Shown piece after piece: positions 12,167-20,834 of a DNA stretch of 41,237 nt. Source of the stretch: Pseudomonadota bacterium (GTDB taxonomy: Bacteria; Pseudomonadota; Gammaproteobacteria; Steroidobacterales; Steroidobacteraceae). A model generated the notes under the pieces. The model ran no database searches. It was not told where the DNA came from and was given only the letters and a program-made list of their open reading frames with translations. Location of the stretch: positions 1-41,237 of the forward strand of contig JAJZZR010000501.1 of assembly GCA_021797465.1 (NCBI GenBank), in the 5' to 3' direction. The translations under genes and the position numbers were made by a program. Every line of letters starts with the position of its first letter. Positions within the stretch are counted from its first letter, which is position 1.

Positions 12167-13791
12167 TGGCCGCGTCCAGCGCCTGCCGCGTTGAGGACGC
12201 CTTCGACTGGGGGGCGCCGGATTACGTCAGCATTCTCCAGGCGCGCGTCGATCGGCTGAACCGTATCCGCAAAAACCCGTCCTGCATGCCGGCGCTGTGG
12301 GCGTACTACCGCGACAACCCGGCGGACTTCATCTCCGACTGGGGGTGCACGGTCGATCCGCGTAACGTCGCGCGCGGCCTGCCGTCGTTCCTGCCGTTCG
12401 TCCTGATGCCCAAACAGCGCGAACTCATCAACTGGATCATCGAGCACTGGCGCGGCAATCGCTCCGGCCTCGTTGAGAAAAGCCGCGACTGCGGGGCGAG
12501 CTGGATTGCGATGGCGCTCTCCTGCACGCTCTGCATATTCCACGACAGCATGATGATAGGCGTGGGGAGCGCGACCGAGGACAAGCTAGACAGGTCCGGC
12601 GACCCCGATACGCTGTTCTACAAGGCGCGCATGTTCATGACGCATTTGCCGTCTGAGTTTCGCGGCAAGTTTGACCCAGACAGGCACTCGCCGTACATGC
12701 GTCTCTTTGTGCACGACACCTCATCGAGCATCACCGGCGAGGCTGGAGACAACCTCGGTCGAGGTGGCCGCAAGGCAATCTACTTCGTGGATGAGGCGGC
12801 GCACCTATCGCATCCCATGCTCGTGGATGGCTCACTCATCGCCACCACAGACTGCCGCATCGACATGTCGAGCGTCAGCATCGAGGGGATGGCGAATCAC
12901 TTCGCGCAGAAGCGGCACAGCGGCCAGGTCGATGTGTTCACGATGCACTGGCGCGACGACCTGCGCAAAAACGAAGCGTGGGCCGAGAAGAAGCGCGAGA
13001 CGACAGACCCGGCCATCTGGAACTCTGAATACGAACTCAACTACATGGCGGCCGCCGAAGGCACCATCATCCCGTTCCAGTGGATTCAGGACTCCATCGG
13101 AGCTGCGCAAAAACTCAACATCAAGCCGAGCGGCGTCAAGCGTGGCGCGCTCGACGTGGCTGACCAGGGCCGCGATGTCAACGCATTCGCCGCTCGCTAT
13201 GGGATAGAGGTGACGCACTGCTCAACGTGGTCTGGAGCAGGGTCTGACCTATTCGCCACCGCTGAGCAGGCATTTATGCTCTGCGACAACCTACAGCTCG
13301 AAGGCTACGACTACGACGCCGACGGCTTAGGCGCGGGCATTCGCGGTGATGCCACGCGCATACAGGCGCGGCGCAAGGACCAGCGGTTGAAGCCGCTCTC
13401 CGTAGTGGCGTTTCGCGGGTCCGCCGGCGTGCTCGACCCAGAGCGCAAGGTCGAAGGCACAGACCGCACCAATCTCGACATGTTCCAGAATCTAAAGGCG
13501 CAGAGCTGGTGGGCGCTCAGGCGCAGATTCGCCGAGACGCACAACGCCGTCACCGGCAAGAAGTACGACCCGGACGCCATCATCAGCCTGAGCCCAGGGA
13601 TTGCGAACCTGACCGCACTTGTGAACGAGCTGGCGCAGCCGCAATGGAAATACTCGACGACCGGCAAGTTGCAGGTGGACAAGGTGCCGGACGGCGCGGC
13701 GTCCCCGAACAGAGCGGATGCGATCATGATGCTCTTCGGTGCGCGCCGGCTGCCGATGAAGATAAACCCAGCGCTGTTCGAAATGGCGTGA
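12166..13791 (+). CDS. terL: Terminase large subunit
   Basis: 541 residues. ATPase: MPKQRELINW (adenine-binding Q motif, about 81-90), deviant Walker A SRDCGASW (106-113), Walker B IYFVDE followed by AAH (205-213). The C-terminal nuclease begins GALDVADQGRDVNAFAARYG (first acidic Asp, about 325-345), continues with DADGLGAGIRGD (about 385-395) and ends with NRADAIMMLF. These are the parts of a packaging motor-nuclease. It cuts and pumps DNA into the prohead with the small subunit and portal. Length is usual for the family. Confidence 0.95.
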   Translation: MAASSACRVEDAFDWGAPDYVSILQARVDRLNRIRKNPSCMPALWAYYRDNPADFISDWGCTVDPRNVARGLPSFLPFVLMPKQRELINWIIEHWRGNRSGLVEKSRDCGASWIAMALSCTLCIFHDSMMIGVGSATEDKLDRSGDPDTLFYKARMFMTHLPSEFRGKFDPDRHSPYMRLFVHDTSSSITGEAGDNLGRGGRKAIYFVDEAAHLSHPMLVDGSLIATTDCRIDMSSVSIEGMANHFAQKRHSGQVDVFTMHWRDDLRKNEAWAEKKRETTDPAIWNSEYELNYMAAAEGTIIPFQWIQDSIGAAQKLNIKPSGVKRGALDVADQGRDVNAFAARYGIEVTHCSTWSGAGSDLFATAEQAFMLCDNLQLEGYDYDADGLGAGIRGDATRIQARRKDQRLKPLSVVAFRGSAGVLDPERKVEGTDRTNLDMFQNLKAQSWWALRRRFAETHNAVTGKKYDPDAIISLSPGIANLTALVNELAQPQWKYSTTGKLQVDKVPDGAASPNRADAIMMLFGARRLPMKINPALFEMA

Positions 13792-13795
13792 CCCC

Positions 13796-14014
13796 ATGGC
13801 AACCCGAGGCGCAATTGTGAGCACGAACACATCGACACCGAACCGCGTGATCCCGCGCAAGTGGGCGCCAGACAAGAGCGGTCAAGACATCCTGCGCAGA
13901 GCGATCATCTCCGGCCAGCACGAAGCCGAATCGCAGCAGCAGGCGATGCGATTGCTGCGGGGCGAGAGCGTGCCGGGTCGCGACCGCAAAAAGCTGACCT
14001 CGAGAGCGCGATGA
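13796..14014 (+). CDS. Small basic protein between terminase and portal (72 aa)
   Basis: 72 residues: MATRGAIVSTNTSTPNRVIP then a helical, Gln/Arg-rich part (QHEAESQQQAMRLLRGESVP). ATG 13796 has no clear ribosome site; a GTG at 13817 is an alternative. Its stop overlaps the portal start (ATGA). No family recognised. Position suggests a packaging or head accessory. Confidence 0.55.
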   Translation: MATRGAIVSTNTSTPNRVIPRKWAPDKSGQDILRRAIISGQHEAESQQQAMRLLRGESVPGRDRKKLTSRAR

Positions 14015-15537
14015 GCAAGCATCAGCGGCCAGCTACCGTTACCCCAAAGCGCAACGGCGCGCCTCCTGAGACGATGGCGGCACTGCGCGCGATGATGGAC
14101 CAGCTCCCGCGCGAGCGCGACACGTTCCGCCACGAGCTGCGCCTGCCAAGCACGCCGTTCGGCTCGAAGCGCAGCACGCAGGTCATGGCGCAGGACGGCA
14201 GCGTCAAAGACATCGCCATGGACGATGCTGGGCCGTACCCCTATGGCGGCTACCTCAATACCCAGACCGTCGCGGGGCAGTTGCAGTTCGGCCTCTACTT
14301 CCCTGGCTACCCCTACCTCGCCGAACTCGCGCAGCGCACCGAGTATCGCCAGCCGGTCGAGACGCTGGCCAAAGAGATGACGCGCCGCTGGGTCAAGTTC
14401 AAGAGCAAAGGCAAGGACGACCTCAAGGACAAAATCTCTCAGCTCGAGGAAGAGTTCGAGAGATTCAATATCCAACTCCTGTTTCGTAAGGTCACCGAGC
14501 ACGACGGCTACTATGGCCTCGGGATGATCTACATCAAGGTCAAGGGAGACTCGACGCATCGCAACGAGCCGCTGGTGGTGGACGAACGCTCCATCCAGAA
14601 AGGCGACCTGATCGGATTCAACACCGTCGAGCCGATGTGGATAACCCCGCTGGTGTGGAACTCAATCGACCCGACAGAGCCGACGTTCTACAACCCGGAG
14701 AAGTGGGTCGTGCTCGGCATGGAAGTCCACCACACGCGGCTGCTAAAGTTCCTCTCGCGCGAGGTGCCGGACATCATCAAGCCGGCATACAACTTTGGCG
14801 GCATCTCGCTGACGCAGCTCATCGACCCGTACGTGCAGCGGTGGCTCAAGACGGTCGGTTCAGTCAACACGCTCATCAACAATTTCTCCATCATCACGCT
14901 GGCGACAGACATGGCCACGGTGCTGTCCGGCGGTGACGCTGCGGCAGCGCAGAGTTTCCTCGACCGCATGAAGCTGTTCCTCCAGCATCGCGACAACCAG
15001 GGCCTGTTCCTGCTCGACAAAAACAGCGAGGAATTGAGCAATATCCAAGTCGCCATATCCGGCCTCGCCGAACTGCAACAGCAAGCGCTCGAGCACATGG
15101 CCTACCCGACGCACGAGCCGCTGGTGATACTGACCGGCACCGAGCCGTCCGGGCTCAACACCTCGAGCGAGGGGCAGATTCAGATTTGGCACAACTGGGT
15201 GCACTCGCTACAGGAGCAGATTTACCGACCGAACCTCGAACGGGTACTCAAGCTCATCGAGCTAAACCTCTGGGGCAAAGTAGAGCCGGATATCACATTC
15301 GACTTCGAGCCGCTGGCCGAGGTTACCGGCAAGGGCATCTGGGACGTGCAGAACGGCAAGGTGCAGAACCTCGTAGCGCTACACGCCGAGGGTGTCGTGG
15401 ACGAGCAGGAGTGCCGCCAGTTCCTGGCCTCAGACAAAGACAGTGGCTGGGACAATCTCGACGTGAACAAGAAGATCGACGCGCCAGATCTCCTCAGCCA
15501 AGGGAACATGCGCGGAGAGATGATGATCCGGGGTTAA
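14011..15537 (+). CDS. Portal protein (DUF1073 type)
   Basis: 508 residues from ATG 14011. The order GYPYLAELAQRTEYRQPVET, then LAKEMTRRWVKF, then RKVTEHDGYYGLGMIYIKVK fits the DUF1073 portal family. GLNTSSEGQIQIWHNWVHSL (about 380-400) matches the conserved 'P-x-G-L-N-[AS]-[ST]-G-E/G-x' region of portals. The family N-terminal domain is also found with the anti-CBASS Acb1 domain in some phages; no Acb1-type H-x-T pair is seen here. It forms the dodecameric DNA channel at the capsid vertex. A longer reading to 13861 overlaps the small gene before it. Confidence 0.9.
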   Translation: MSKHQRPATVTPKRNGAPPETMAALRAMMDQLPRERDTFRHELRLPSTPFGSKRSTQVMAQDGSVKDIAMDDAGPYPYGGYLNTQTVAGQLQFGLYFPGYPYLAELAQRTEYRQPVETLAKEMTRRWVKFKSKGKDDLKDKISQLEEEFERFNIQLLFRKVTEHDGYYGLGMIYIKVKGDSTHRNEPLVVDERSIQKGDLIGFNTVEPMWITPLVWNSIDPTEPTFYNPEKWVVLGMEVHHTRLLKFLSREVPDIIKPAYNFGGISLTQLIDPYVQRWLKTVGSVNTLINNFSIITLATDMATVLSGGDAAAAQSFLDRMKLFLQHRDNQGLFLLDKNSEELSNIQVAISGLAELQQQALEHMAYPTHEPLVILTGTEPSGLNTSSEGQIQIWHNWVHSLQEQIYRPNLERVLKLIELNLWGKVEPDITFDFEPLAEVTGKGIWDVQNGKVQNLVALHAEGVVDEQECRQFLASDKDSGWDNLDVNKKIDAPDLLSQGNMRGEMMIRG

Positions 15538-15568
15538 CGTTCGGGATAGGGCGAGGAGAACTGCGGAC

Positions 15569-16354
15569 GTGCCTGAACTCATACTCAAGCCGCTGCGCCC
15601 GAACGCGGGGTTGCAGGAATGGTATCGGCGAGAGCTGCAAACGATGATCGAAGCAATGGCGCGCTCGATGCTCTACCACGTGCGTGCGGCGTTCAACCGA
15701 GACGATCCGGCGATAGGGTTCGCGTCTGACGAAAGCGCTGTTCTCGACCTCAAGCGTGCGATGCGCAAGTGGGGCGACGTGTGGATTGACAAGTTCGACG
15801 CGATGGCCAAGCAGATCAGCGAGGAGTTCGCCGCACGCAGCGGCAAGGACTTTGACGCGCGCTTTCGCAAGATACTGAGAGACGCTGGATTTACGGTGAA
15901 ATTCAAACCCACCGAACGCATGCGCGAGGCGTACAAGTCAGTCGTCGCAGAGAACGTCAACCTGATCCGCTCGATCCCGCAGAAGTTTCTCACAGACGTT
16001 GAAAGCTCGGTCTGGGTGCATGTCATGAAAGGCCACGACATGAACGGCTTGGCGCGCGCCATCCACAAGAACTACGGCGTGACGTGGCGGCGCGCATCGC
16101 TCATCGCTCGCGACCAGACGCACAAGGCGCACGCCATCATGGAGGAGGCTAGGCGGTCAGAGGTCGGTATCACTGAGGCCATCTGGGTGCACAGCCACGC
16201 CGGTGAGGTTCCAAGACCCGAGCACTTGGCGTGGGGCCGCGAGAAAAAACGCTACGACATCAAGAAGGGCATGTGGAGCGAAGTCGATCAAGAGTGGGTG
16301 TGGCCTGGAACGGCCATAAATTGCAGGTGCAGCAGCATGGCCATCATCCCGTGA
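15569..16354 (+). CDS. Phage head morphogenesis protein (Mu F-like minor head)
   Basis: 261 residues from GTG 15569, with AGGAG in GGCGAGGAGAAC upstream. The last 120 residues hold the Mu F / SPP1 gp7 family pattern: RASLIARDQTHKAHAIMEEA, then a His-rich EHLAWGREK, and the closing PGTAINCRCSSM (P-x(5)-N-C-R-C). The N-terminal half is helical. It is a minor head component likely delivered with DNA or needed for capsid assembly. Position right after the portal is typical. Confidence 0.92.
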   Translation: MPELILKPLRPNAGLQEWYRRELQTMIEAMARSMLYHVRAAFNRDDPAIGFASDESAVLDLKRAMRKWGDVWIDKFDAMAKQISEEFAARSGKDFDARFRKILRDAGFTVKFKPTERMREAYKSVVAENVNLIRSIPQKFLTDVESSVWVHVMKGHDMNGLARAIHKNYGVTWRRASLIARDQTHKAHAIMEEARRSEVGITEAIWVHSHAGEVPRPEHLAWGREKKRYDIKKGMWSEVDQEWVWPGTAINCRCSSMAIIP

Positions 16355-16548
16355 AACAGAACACACTGAGCAGATTCGAGAAAATCCTACAGCTCAAAGC
16401 CAAGGGACTGACGTCACCGCAGATCGGAGAACGCCTCGGCGTTAGCGCCGAACTCGTGCGATGGACGGCGTGGAAGGCTAGGCACGCCATAGCGCAGGAT
16501 GCGGCTCTCAAGCCGGCGACAGCGGAGTGCCGCACCGAAAAGATTTGA
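16351..16548 (+). CDS. Small HTH protein inside the head operon
   Basis: 65 residues from GTG 16351, overlapping the head gene stop (GTGA). KILQLKAKGLTSPQIGERLG then VSAELVRWTAWKARHA is a classic LuxR/FIS-like helix-turn-helix ('G-x-[ST]-x-x-[QE]-I-[GA]-x-x-L-x-[VI]-S'). A regulator or structural DNA-binding protein within the head block is unusual; it may time late genes. Below it lies the motif-rich gap at 16549-16581. Confidence 0.65.
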   Translation: MKQNTLSRFEKILQLKAKGLTSPQIGERLGVSAELVRWTAWKARHAIAQDAALKPATAECRTEKI

Positions 16549-16574
16549 TTCGCTAACGCTAACGTCAATAGCGT
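16545..16574 (+). promoter_or_regulatory. Candidate promoter before the prohead protease gene
   Basis: TTGATT (16545-16550), 18-nt spacer holding a doubled CTAACG (CGCTAACGCTAACG, 16551-16564), then TAGCGT (16569-16574). TAGCGT is the same hexamer as in the rightward early promoter and is again exactly 7 nt before the start codon (GTG 16582). No Shine-Dalgarno. Confidence 0.4.
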
Positions 16575-16581
16575 ATCCCAT

Positions 16582-18141
16582 GTGCCCCAGAAAACGCGCA
16601 TGGGAACTTGGAAAAACCGACAGCAATTGGCTCAGGATTCGCTCCGCAGTGTAGATGCGGACGGACACATGCGCGTCGAGGAATCGCGCATCTCGAAGGC
16701 CAACGTCTGCCCGTACAAGGGCTCCGAGATACCGCGCTCAGAGGAATTAGGTCTTGACCCCAACAAGATCTATTACCTCTACCGCGACCCCGACGAGCTG
16801 CAGAAGGCAGCGCGCACATTCGAGGGCAAGCCGCTGCTCATCCGGCATTGCCCTATCGACGCCGTGGACGCCCACAAAGAGTTGTGGGTCGGAACCATCG
16901 GCAAAGTCACGTACGAGCACCCATACCTCATCGCGCGACCCCTCGTGGTTCTCACGAAAGAGGCCATCGACCTCATCGAGTCCGAGGAGCAGCGCGAGCT
17001 GTCGAGCGCCTACCGCTACGACGCGCTCATGGTGCCGGGCGTTTTCGACGGTCAGAAATATGACGGCCGGATGGTCAACATCCGAGGAAATCATGTCGCC
17101 ATCGTTCCAGAAGGTCGTGCAGGTCCAGACGTGCACGTTGCTGACGAACTTCCCAAGGTAATCAAACAGATGCGTAACGCAACCCTGCTCGAAAAACTGC
17201 GTGGCTTCATCAAGCCTGGAGCCGACCTGTTCGCCATGGACGAGATCCTGGGCCAGGTGCCGGCGAAGTCCGTCATGACGCTCTCGAAGGACGAGAAGAA
17301 GGCCGCAGAGGATGAGGCCGTCGCGGAGAAACGCGAGCGCGAAGGCGAGGACGCCGAGCTCACCGACGAGGAGCGCGAGGAAGCCTATCAGCGCGCCCGC
17401 GACAAGAAAGCCAAGGCCAAAGACGCCGCCATGGACGCGAAGAAAGCTCGCGACAAGGCCGACGAGGACGATGACGACGAGGAAGAGCGCGACGAGGAAG
17501 AAGCCGCGCAGGACGCGAAGGAAGAGGACGACGACGAGCGCGACGAGGGCGAGGACGCAGAGCGCGACGAGAAGTCCGCCGATGCAGCGCGCCGCGCTCG
17601 GGACTCTCGGCGCCGGGCTCGCGACCGCCGTGCAGGCGCTCGGGATGCGCGCAAGGCTGCTCGCGATGCTCGCCGTGGCGCGCGCGACGAGGAGCGCAAG
17701 AAAGCGGGCGAGGATCGTCGACCGGCGAAGGACGCGACGCACCGCATGATCGGCAAGGTCAAAGGCAAAGACGCGCGCGGCAAGTTCGGCGGCCAGGACG
17801 ATCACCGCAAAGATTTCGACCCCAAGGCGGTGGACGCGATGCGAGACGACATCAAGCGCGAGTTGACGAAGCAGTTTCACGAACTCGACGTTGCGCGGCA
17901 GGCCGTACGTCCGGTCGTGGGGCAGGTGTCGATGGCGCTCGACTCGGCCGAGGACGTGTACAAGTTCGCCCTCGACCATCTCGGCATAAACGTCCAGGGT
18001 GTCACGCCGTCGGCCTATGCGGCGCTGTTCGAAGTGCACCAGAACGCATCGCGGCGCTCAAGCGCGCCGGCGCACGCGATGGACAGCTCGAACGTCGTCG
18101 ATTTTGACACTGAGTTTTTCGGCTCGAAGCGTCGGGCCTGA
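16582..18141 (+). CDS. Prohead protease (DUF2213) fused to charged scaffold
   Basis: 519 residues, GTG 16582 (ATG 16600 is an in-frame alternative). Residues 20-205 match the DUF2213 family: YYLYRDPDELQKAARTFEGK then PLLIRH, LSSAYRYD, and the conserved NHVAIVPEGRAGPDV. Residues about 235-400 are a polyampholyte: long Glu/Asp blocks alternate with Arg/Lys/Ala blocks (DEDDDDEEERDEEEA, RRARDSRRRARDRRAGARDA). Residues 400-519 are helical and end EFFGSKRRA. Protease plus scaffold in one chain is usual in this group; the middle part probably acts as internal scaffold and is removed during maturation. Confidence 0.85.
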   Translation: MPQKTRMGTWKNRQQLAQDSLRSVDADGHMRVEESRISKANVCPYKGSEIPRSEELGLDPNKIYYLYRDPDELQKAARTFEGKPLLIRHCPIDAVDAHKELWVGTIGKVTYEHPYLIARPLVVLTKEAIDLIESEEQRELSSAYRYDALMVPGVFDGQKYDGRMVNIRGNHVAIVPEGRAGPDVHVADELPKVIKQMRNATLLEKLRGFIKPGADLFAMDEILGQVPAKSVMTLSKDEKKAAEDEAVAEKREREGEDAELTDEEREEAYQRARDKKAKAKDAAMDAKKARDKADEDDDDEEERDEEEAAQDAKEEDDDERDEGEDAERDEKSADAARRARDSRRRARDRRAGARDARKAARDARRGARDEERKKAGEDRRPAKDATHRMIGKVKGKDARGKFGGQDDHRKDFDPKAVDAMRDDIKRELTKQFHELDVARQAVRPVVGQVSMALDSAEDVYKFALDHLGINVQGVTPSAYAALFEVHQNASRRSSAPAHAMDSSNVVDFDTEFFGSKRRA

Positions 18142-18152
18142 GGTAATACAAC

Positions 18153-19142
18153 ATGTCAGCAGTCACTTCGCCGGATGGATTCCAGACCACCGTCGTCCGC
18201 ATGCCGGCACCTGGCGTGCCGGGGGATTTCGCCGGCGCGAACATCAAGGCCAACGTCATCGGCGGTCCTGGGGCGTGGGTTGCTCCCCCCTCTGGCACGC
18301 TGATCGGTGTCATGGCGTACGCGAACCCGGCGACGGGCTACGCGACCAACTACTTCCAGCCGTCGTCATTCCAGGGATTCGTGCACCGGGAAGGGCAGGC
18401 CATCATCACGCCGTTCCTGGCCTTCTACGGCCAGCAGATTCCGTCCGGCGACATGGTCACCGTCATGAACTTCGGGGAGTTCTGGGGCCTGTTCGAGGGT
18501 GGTGCGAGCATCGGGAACGTGGTCTACGCGAATCCGGTGTCCGGCGCGCTCTCAGGGGGTGCCAGCGGCCAGTCGGTCACGGTCAGCGGCGGCGCCGGCA
18601 CGGTGGCTGGTGGCGTCTTGACGCTCACCACGGCGCCGACCAGTGGGGCGTACGCGGTCGGCCAGATCGTGTCGATGGCGGGTCTGCCGCCTGGGACGTA
18701 CTCGACAGCCGTAACCGGCAGCGCGATTGGCGACACGATCACGCTCGCCAATGCGGACTCTGCGACCATCCCCGCAGTTTCGACCGCGACGAGCTTCACG
18801 GCCTACGGCGCGCAGGCCACGCCGTTCACGGTCCTGCAGAACGTCCCGAGCCCGGCGACGTTCACCGCGTCTCTGGCTCAGCCGGCGAGCGGCGCTGCGT
18901 TCGGCGTGCTCACCGTCAGTGCGGTGGCGACCGGCACCATCGTGCCGGGACAGTGGATCAGCGCGACCGGACTCCCGGCGCACTCCAACACGGAGATCCT
19001 CGAGCAGACGAGCGGCACCCCGGGCGGGGCCGGCGACTACCTGACGACGAACACCTACTACACGATTGCCTCGACCTCGAGCTTCCAGGCCGTCACGGGC
19101 GCTGTCGGCAAGATCTCGAGCATCGTCACTGCGGCTAACTGA
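18153..19142 (+). CDS. Capsid decoration/cement-like protein with repeated beta domains
   Basis: 329 residues with a good GAGGTAAT site. Residues 1-115 resemble the structural-cement type proteins that sit before the DUF2184 capsid gene (QGFVHREGQAIITPFLAFYG and GDMVTVMNFGEFWGLFE). Residues about 140-329 hold two beta repeats of the kind LTLTTAPTSGAYAVGQIVSM and LTVSAVATGTIVPGQWISAT, each followed by 'G-L-P-x-x-[TS]'. Such repeats occur in surface-exposed decoration domains. The role on the capsid shell is inferred from order and fold pattern. Confidence 0.7.
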   Translation: MSAVTSPDGFQTTVVRMPAPGVPGDFAGANIKANVIGGPGAWVAPPSGTLIGVMAYANPATGYATNYFQPSSFQGFVHREGQAIITPFLAFYGQQIPSGDMVTVMNFGEFWGLFEGGASIGNVVYANPVSGALSGGASGQSVTVSGGAGTVAGGVLTLTTAPTSGAYAVGQIVSMAGLPPGTYSTAVTGSAIGDTITLANADSATIPAVSTATSFTAYGAQATPFTVLQNVPSPATFTASLAQPASGAAFGVLTVSAVATGTIVPGQWISATGLPAHSNTEILEQTSGTPGGAGDYLTTNTYYTIASTSSFQAVTGAVGKISSIVTAAN

Positions 19143-19153
19143 GTGGGATAACC

Positions 19154-20245
19154 ATGGCATCAGCATCACTTGCATACGACTCTCGAGCGGTCCTCTCCAA
19201 GGTCGAGAAGTCGATTCGCGCCGGTCGGTCCGCCGAGATTCTGACGTGGCTGAAGTCCAAGGGCGTCGCGTTCGACTCGTCGCTCGGACCCGTCAAGCTC
19301 GTCACCAAAGACCAGGCGATGGCCATGGACGACGTGCAGTCGCCCACCATCACCACGGCGAGCGGAGGCATTCCGTGGTTCCTCGCGAACTGGTTCGACC
19401 CGAACCTCATCCCGATCATCTTCGCGCCGATGATGGCCGCGGTGATCGCGGGCGAGTCGATGAAGGGCGACTGGCTTACCAATACGGCGATGTTCGCCAC
19501 CATCGAGCCGGTCGGCGAGGTCGCGAGTTACGGCGACTACAGCCAGTCCGGTTCGACGCAGGTCAACGCGAACTTCCCGCAGCGGCAGAACTACCTGTTC
19601 CAGTCCATCCTGCAGTACGGCCAGATGGAAGTCGGACGCATGGGCTTGGCGAAGATCGACTGGGCCGCGAAGCAGCAGGAGTCGAACGCCTTCACCCTGA
19701 ACAAGGCGCTGAACAACGTCTATTTCTACGGCGTCGTGGGCCTGCAGAACTACGGGCTCATCAACGACCCGTACCTGCCACCGGCGCTGACCGCAACGAA
19801 CACGTGGCTCGGGGCGAGCGCCACCGCGGCCAGCATCTACCAGGACATCGTGCGGATGTTCATCCAGCTGCAGGCGCAGTCCGATGGCGTGATCCGCATG
19901 GACTCGCCGATGGTGCTCGCTATGAGCCCGAAGCAGTCCGCCGCCCTGATGGCCATCACTCCGTACAACACCATGACGGTGAAGGCGCTGCTCGAGCAGT
20001 ACTTCCCGAACATCCGGTTCGAGACCGCGCCGGAGTACGGCACCCCGTACAACTCCACCGGCGAGCTCGTGCAGCTGATTTGCGAGGAGATCGACGGGCA
20101 GCGCAGCGTCGAGTGCGCCTTCTCCACCAAACTCATGGCCGGCAACATGATCGTAGACCTGACCAGCTGGCGCCAGAAGCGATGGAGCGGCGGCTACGGG
20201 GCGATCTGGTACCGCCGCTTCGCTTGCGTGCAGATGATCGCGTGA
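19154..20245 (+). CDS. Major capsid protein (DUF2184 type)
   Basis: 363 residues, no long scaffold region. Segments typical of DUF2184 capsids are present: MDDVQSPTITTASGGIPWFL (about 60-80), KIDWAAKQQESNAF (about 175), YFYGVVGLQNYGLINDPYLP (about 195-215), then the YNTMTVKALLEQYFPNIRFE segment near residue 280 and a terminal KRWSGGYGAIWYRR. This is the HK97-fold shell protein of this phage group. It follows its scaffold/protease and cement genes in the usual order. Confidence 0.9.
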   Translation: MASASLAYDSRAVLSKVEKSIRAGRSAEILTWLKSKGVAFDSSLGPVKLVTKDQAMAMDDVQSPTITTASGGIPWFLANWFDPNLIPIIFAPMMAAVIAGESMKGDWLTNTAMFATIEPVGEVASYGDYSQSGSTQVNANFPQRQNYLFQSILQYGQMEVGRMGLAKIDWAAKQQESNAFTLNKALNNVYFYGVVGLQNYGLINDPYLPPALTATNTWLGASATAASIYQDIVRMFIQLQAQSDGVIRMDSPMVLAMSPKQSAALMAITPYNTMTVKALLEQYFPNIRFETAPEYGTPYNSTGELVQLICEEIDGQRSVECAFSTKLMAGNMIVDLTSWRQKRWSGGYGAIWYRRFACVQMIA

Positions 20246-20251
20246 GGTGCT

Positions 20252-20827
20252 ATGAATGGCGTCGGGCTGCAAGCGAGGCGATTTGGAGCCGGCTCGCCGT
20301 TTGATTGGCCCGTCGCCATCGGCTACGAGCGTCCCCCGCTCGCGTGCCTAGCAATTGGCGGCTTTGCTGCGACCGCGGGTCAGCCCGGCGTAGCACACGG
20401 CATCTTTGGCTGGGTAGCGCCTGATGGCACGACGACGAACACGTACGTTGCGAGCGGCATCCTGGCGTTCATCCTGCCGGTGCTGAACTCATACAACTGG
20501 CAGCGCGTGTATCCGTCCTTCCCCGTCGCGAGCGGCGAGAACATCTCAGGATTTCCCACCGACCCGTACACGAACAACGCGCCGTTCCCGCTGCACGTCA
20601 TCCGGCCAGGAAACCCCGTCATCCCGGCAGTGCTCGGCACGTTCAACAGCAAGTTCCCAAACGGCGCGATGGTCGGCCAACCGGTCTGGGTTGATCCTGA
20701 TACCGGATTGCCGTACGGCTCTCAAGAATCTCCGACTTATCTCCAAACGGGCTGGACCGTCATGCGTTCAGGCGGCGCGTGTTCGATCCTGAGAATAGCC
20801 AGTCTAATGCCGCCACTGACAAATTGA
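20252..20827 (+). CDS. Cement/decoration-like head protein
   Basis: 191 residues after a GAGGTG site. The centre, GVAHGIFGWVAPDGTTTNTY followed by SGILAFILPVLNSYNWQRVY, is reminiscent of the N-terminal part of the decoration protein at 18153 (external loop plus a G-F-V/ F-G-W strand). The C-terminus SPTYLQTGWTVMRSGGACSI is a beta ending. Position directly after the capsid gene suggests a head surface or vertex protein. No firm family. Confidence 0.55.
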   Translation: MNGVGLQARRFGAGSPFDWPVAIGYERPPLACLAIGGFAATAGQPGVAHGIFGWVAPDGTTTNTYVASGILAFILPVLNSYNWQRVYPSFPVASGENISGFPTDPYTNNAPFPLHVIRPGNPVIPAVLGTFNSKFPNGAMVGQPVWVDPDTGLPYGSQESPTYLQTGWTVMRSGGACSILRIASLMPPLTN

Positions 20828-20834
20828 GGTAGTT

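Noticed and set aside
14011-15537. Acb1 anti-CBASS domain in the portal
   Set aside because: The DUF1073 family is sometimes linked to Acb1, but no H-x-T pair or extra C-terminal domain is seen in this 508-aa protein.
16747-18039. 430-aa minus-strand ORF opposite the scaffold gene
   Set aside because: Its length comes from the repeated charged codons on the plus strand; no ribosome site and hydrophobic repeats with no fold.
19166-20272. 368-aa minus-strand ORF opposite the capsid gene
   Set aside because: A shadow of GC-rich codons; the plus strand carries the recognised capsid protein.
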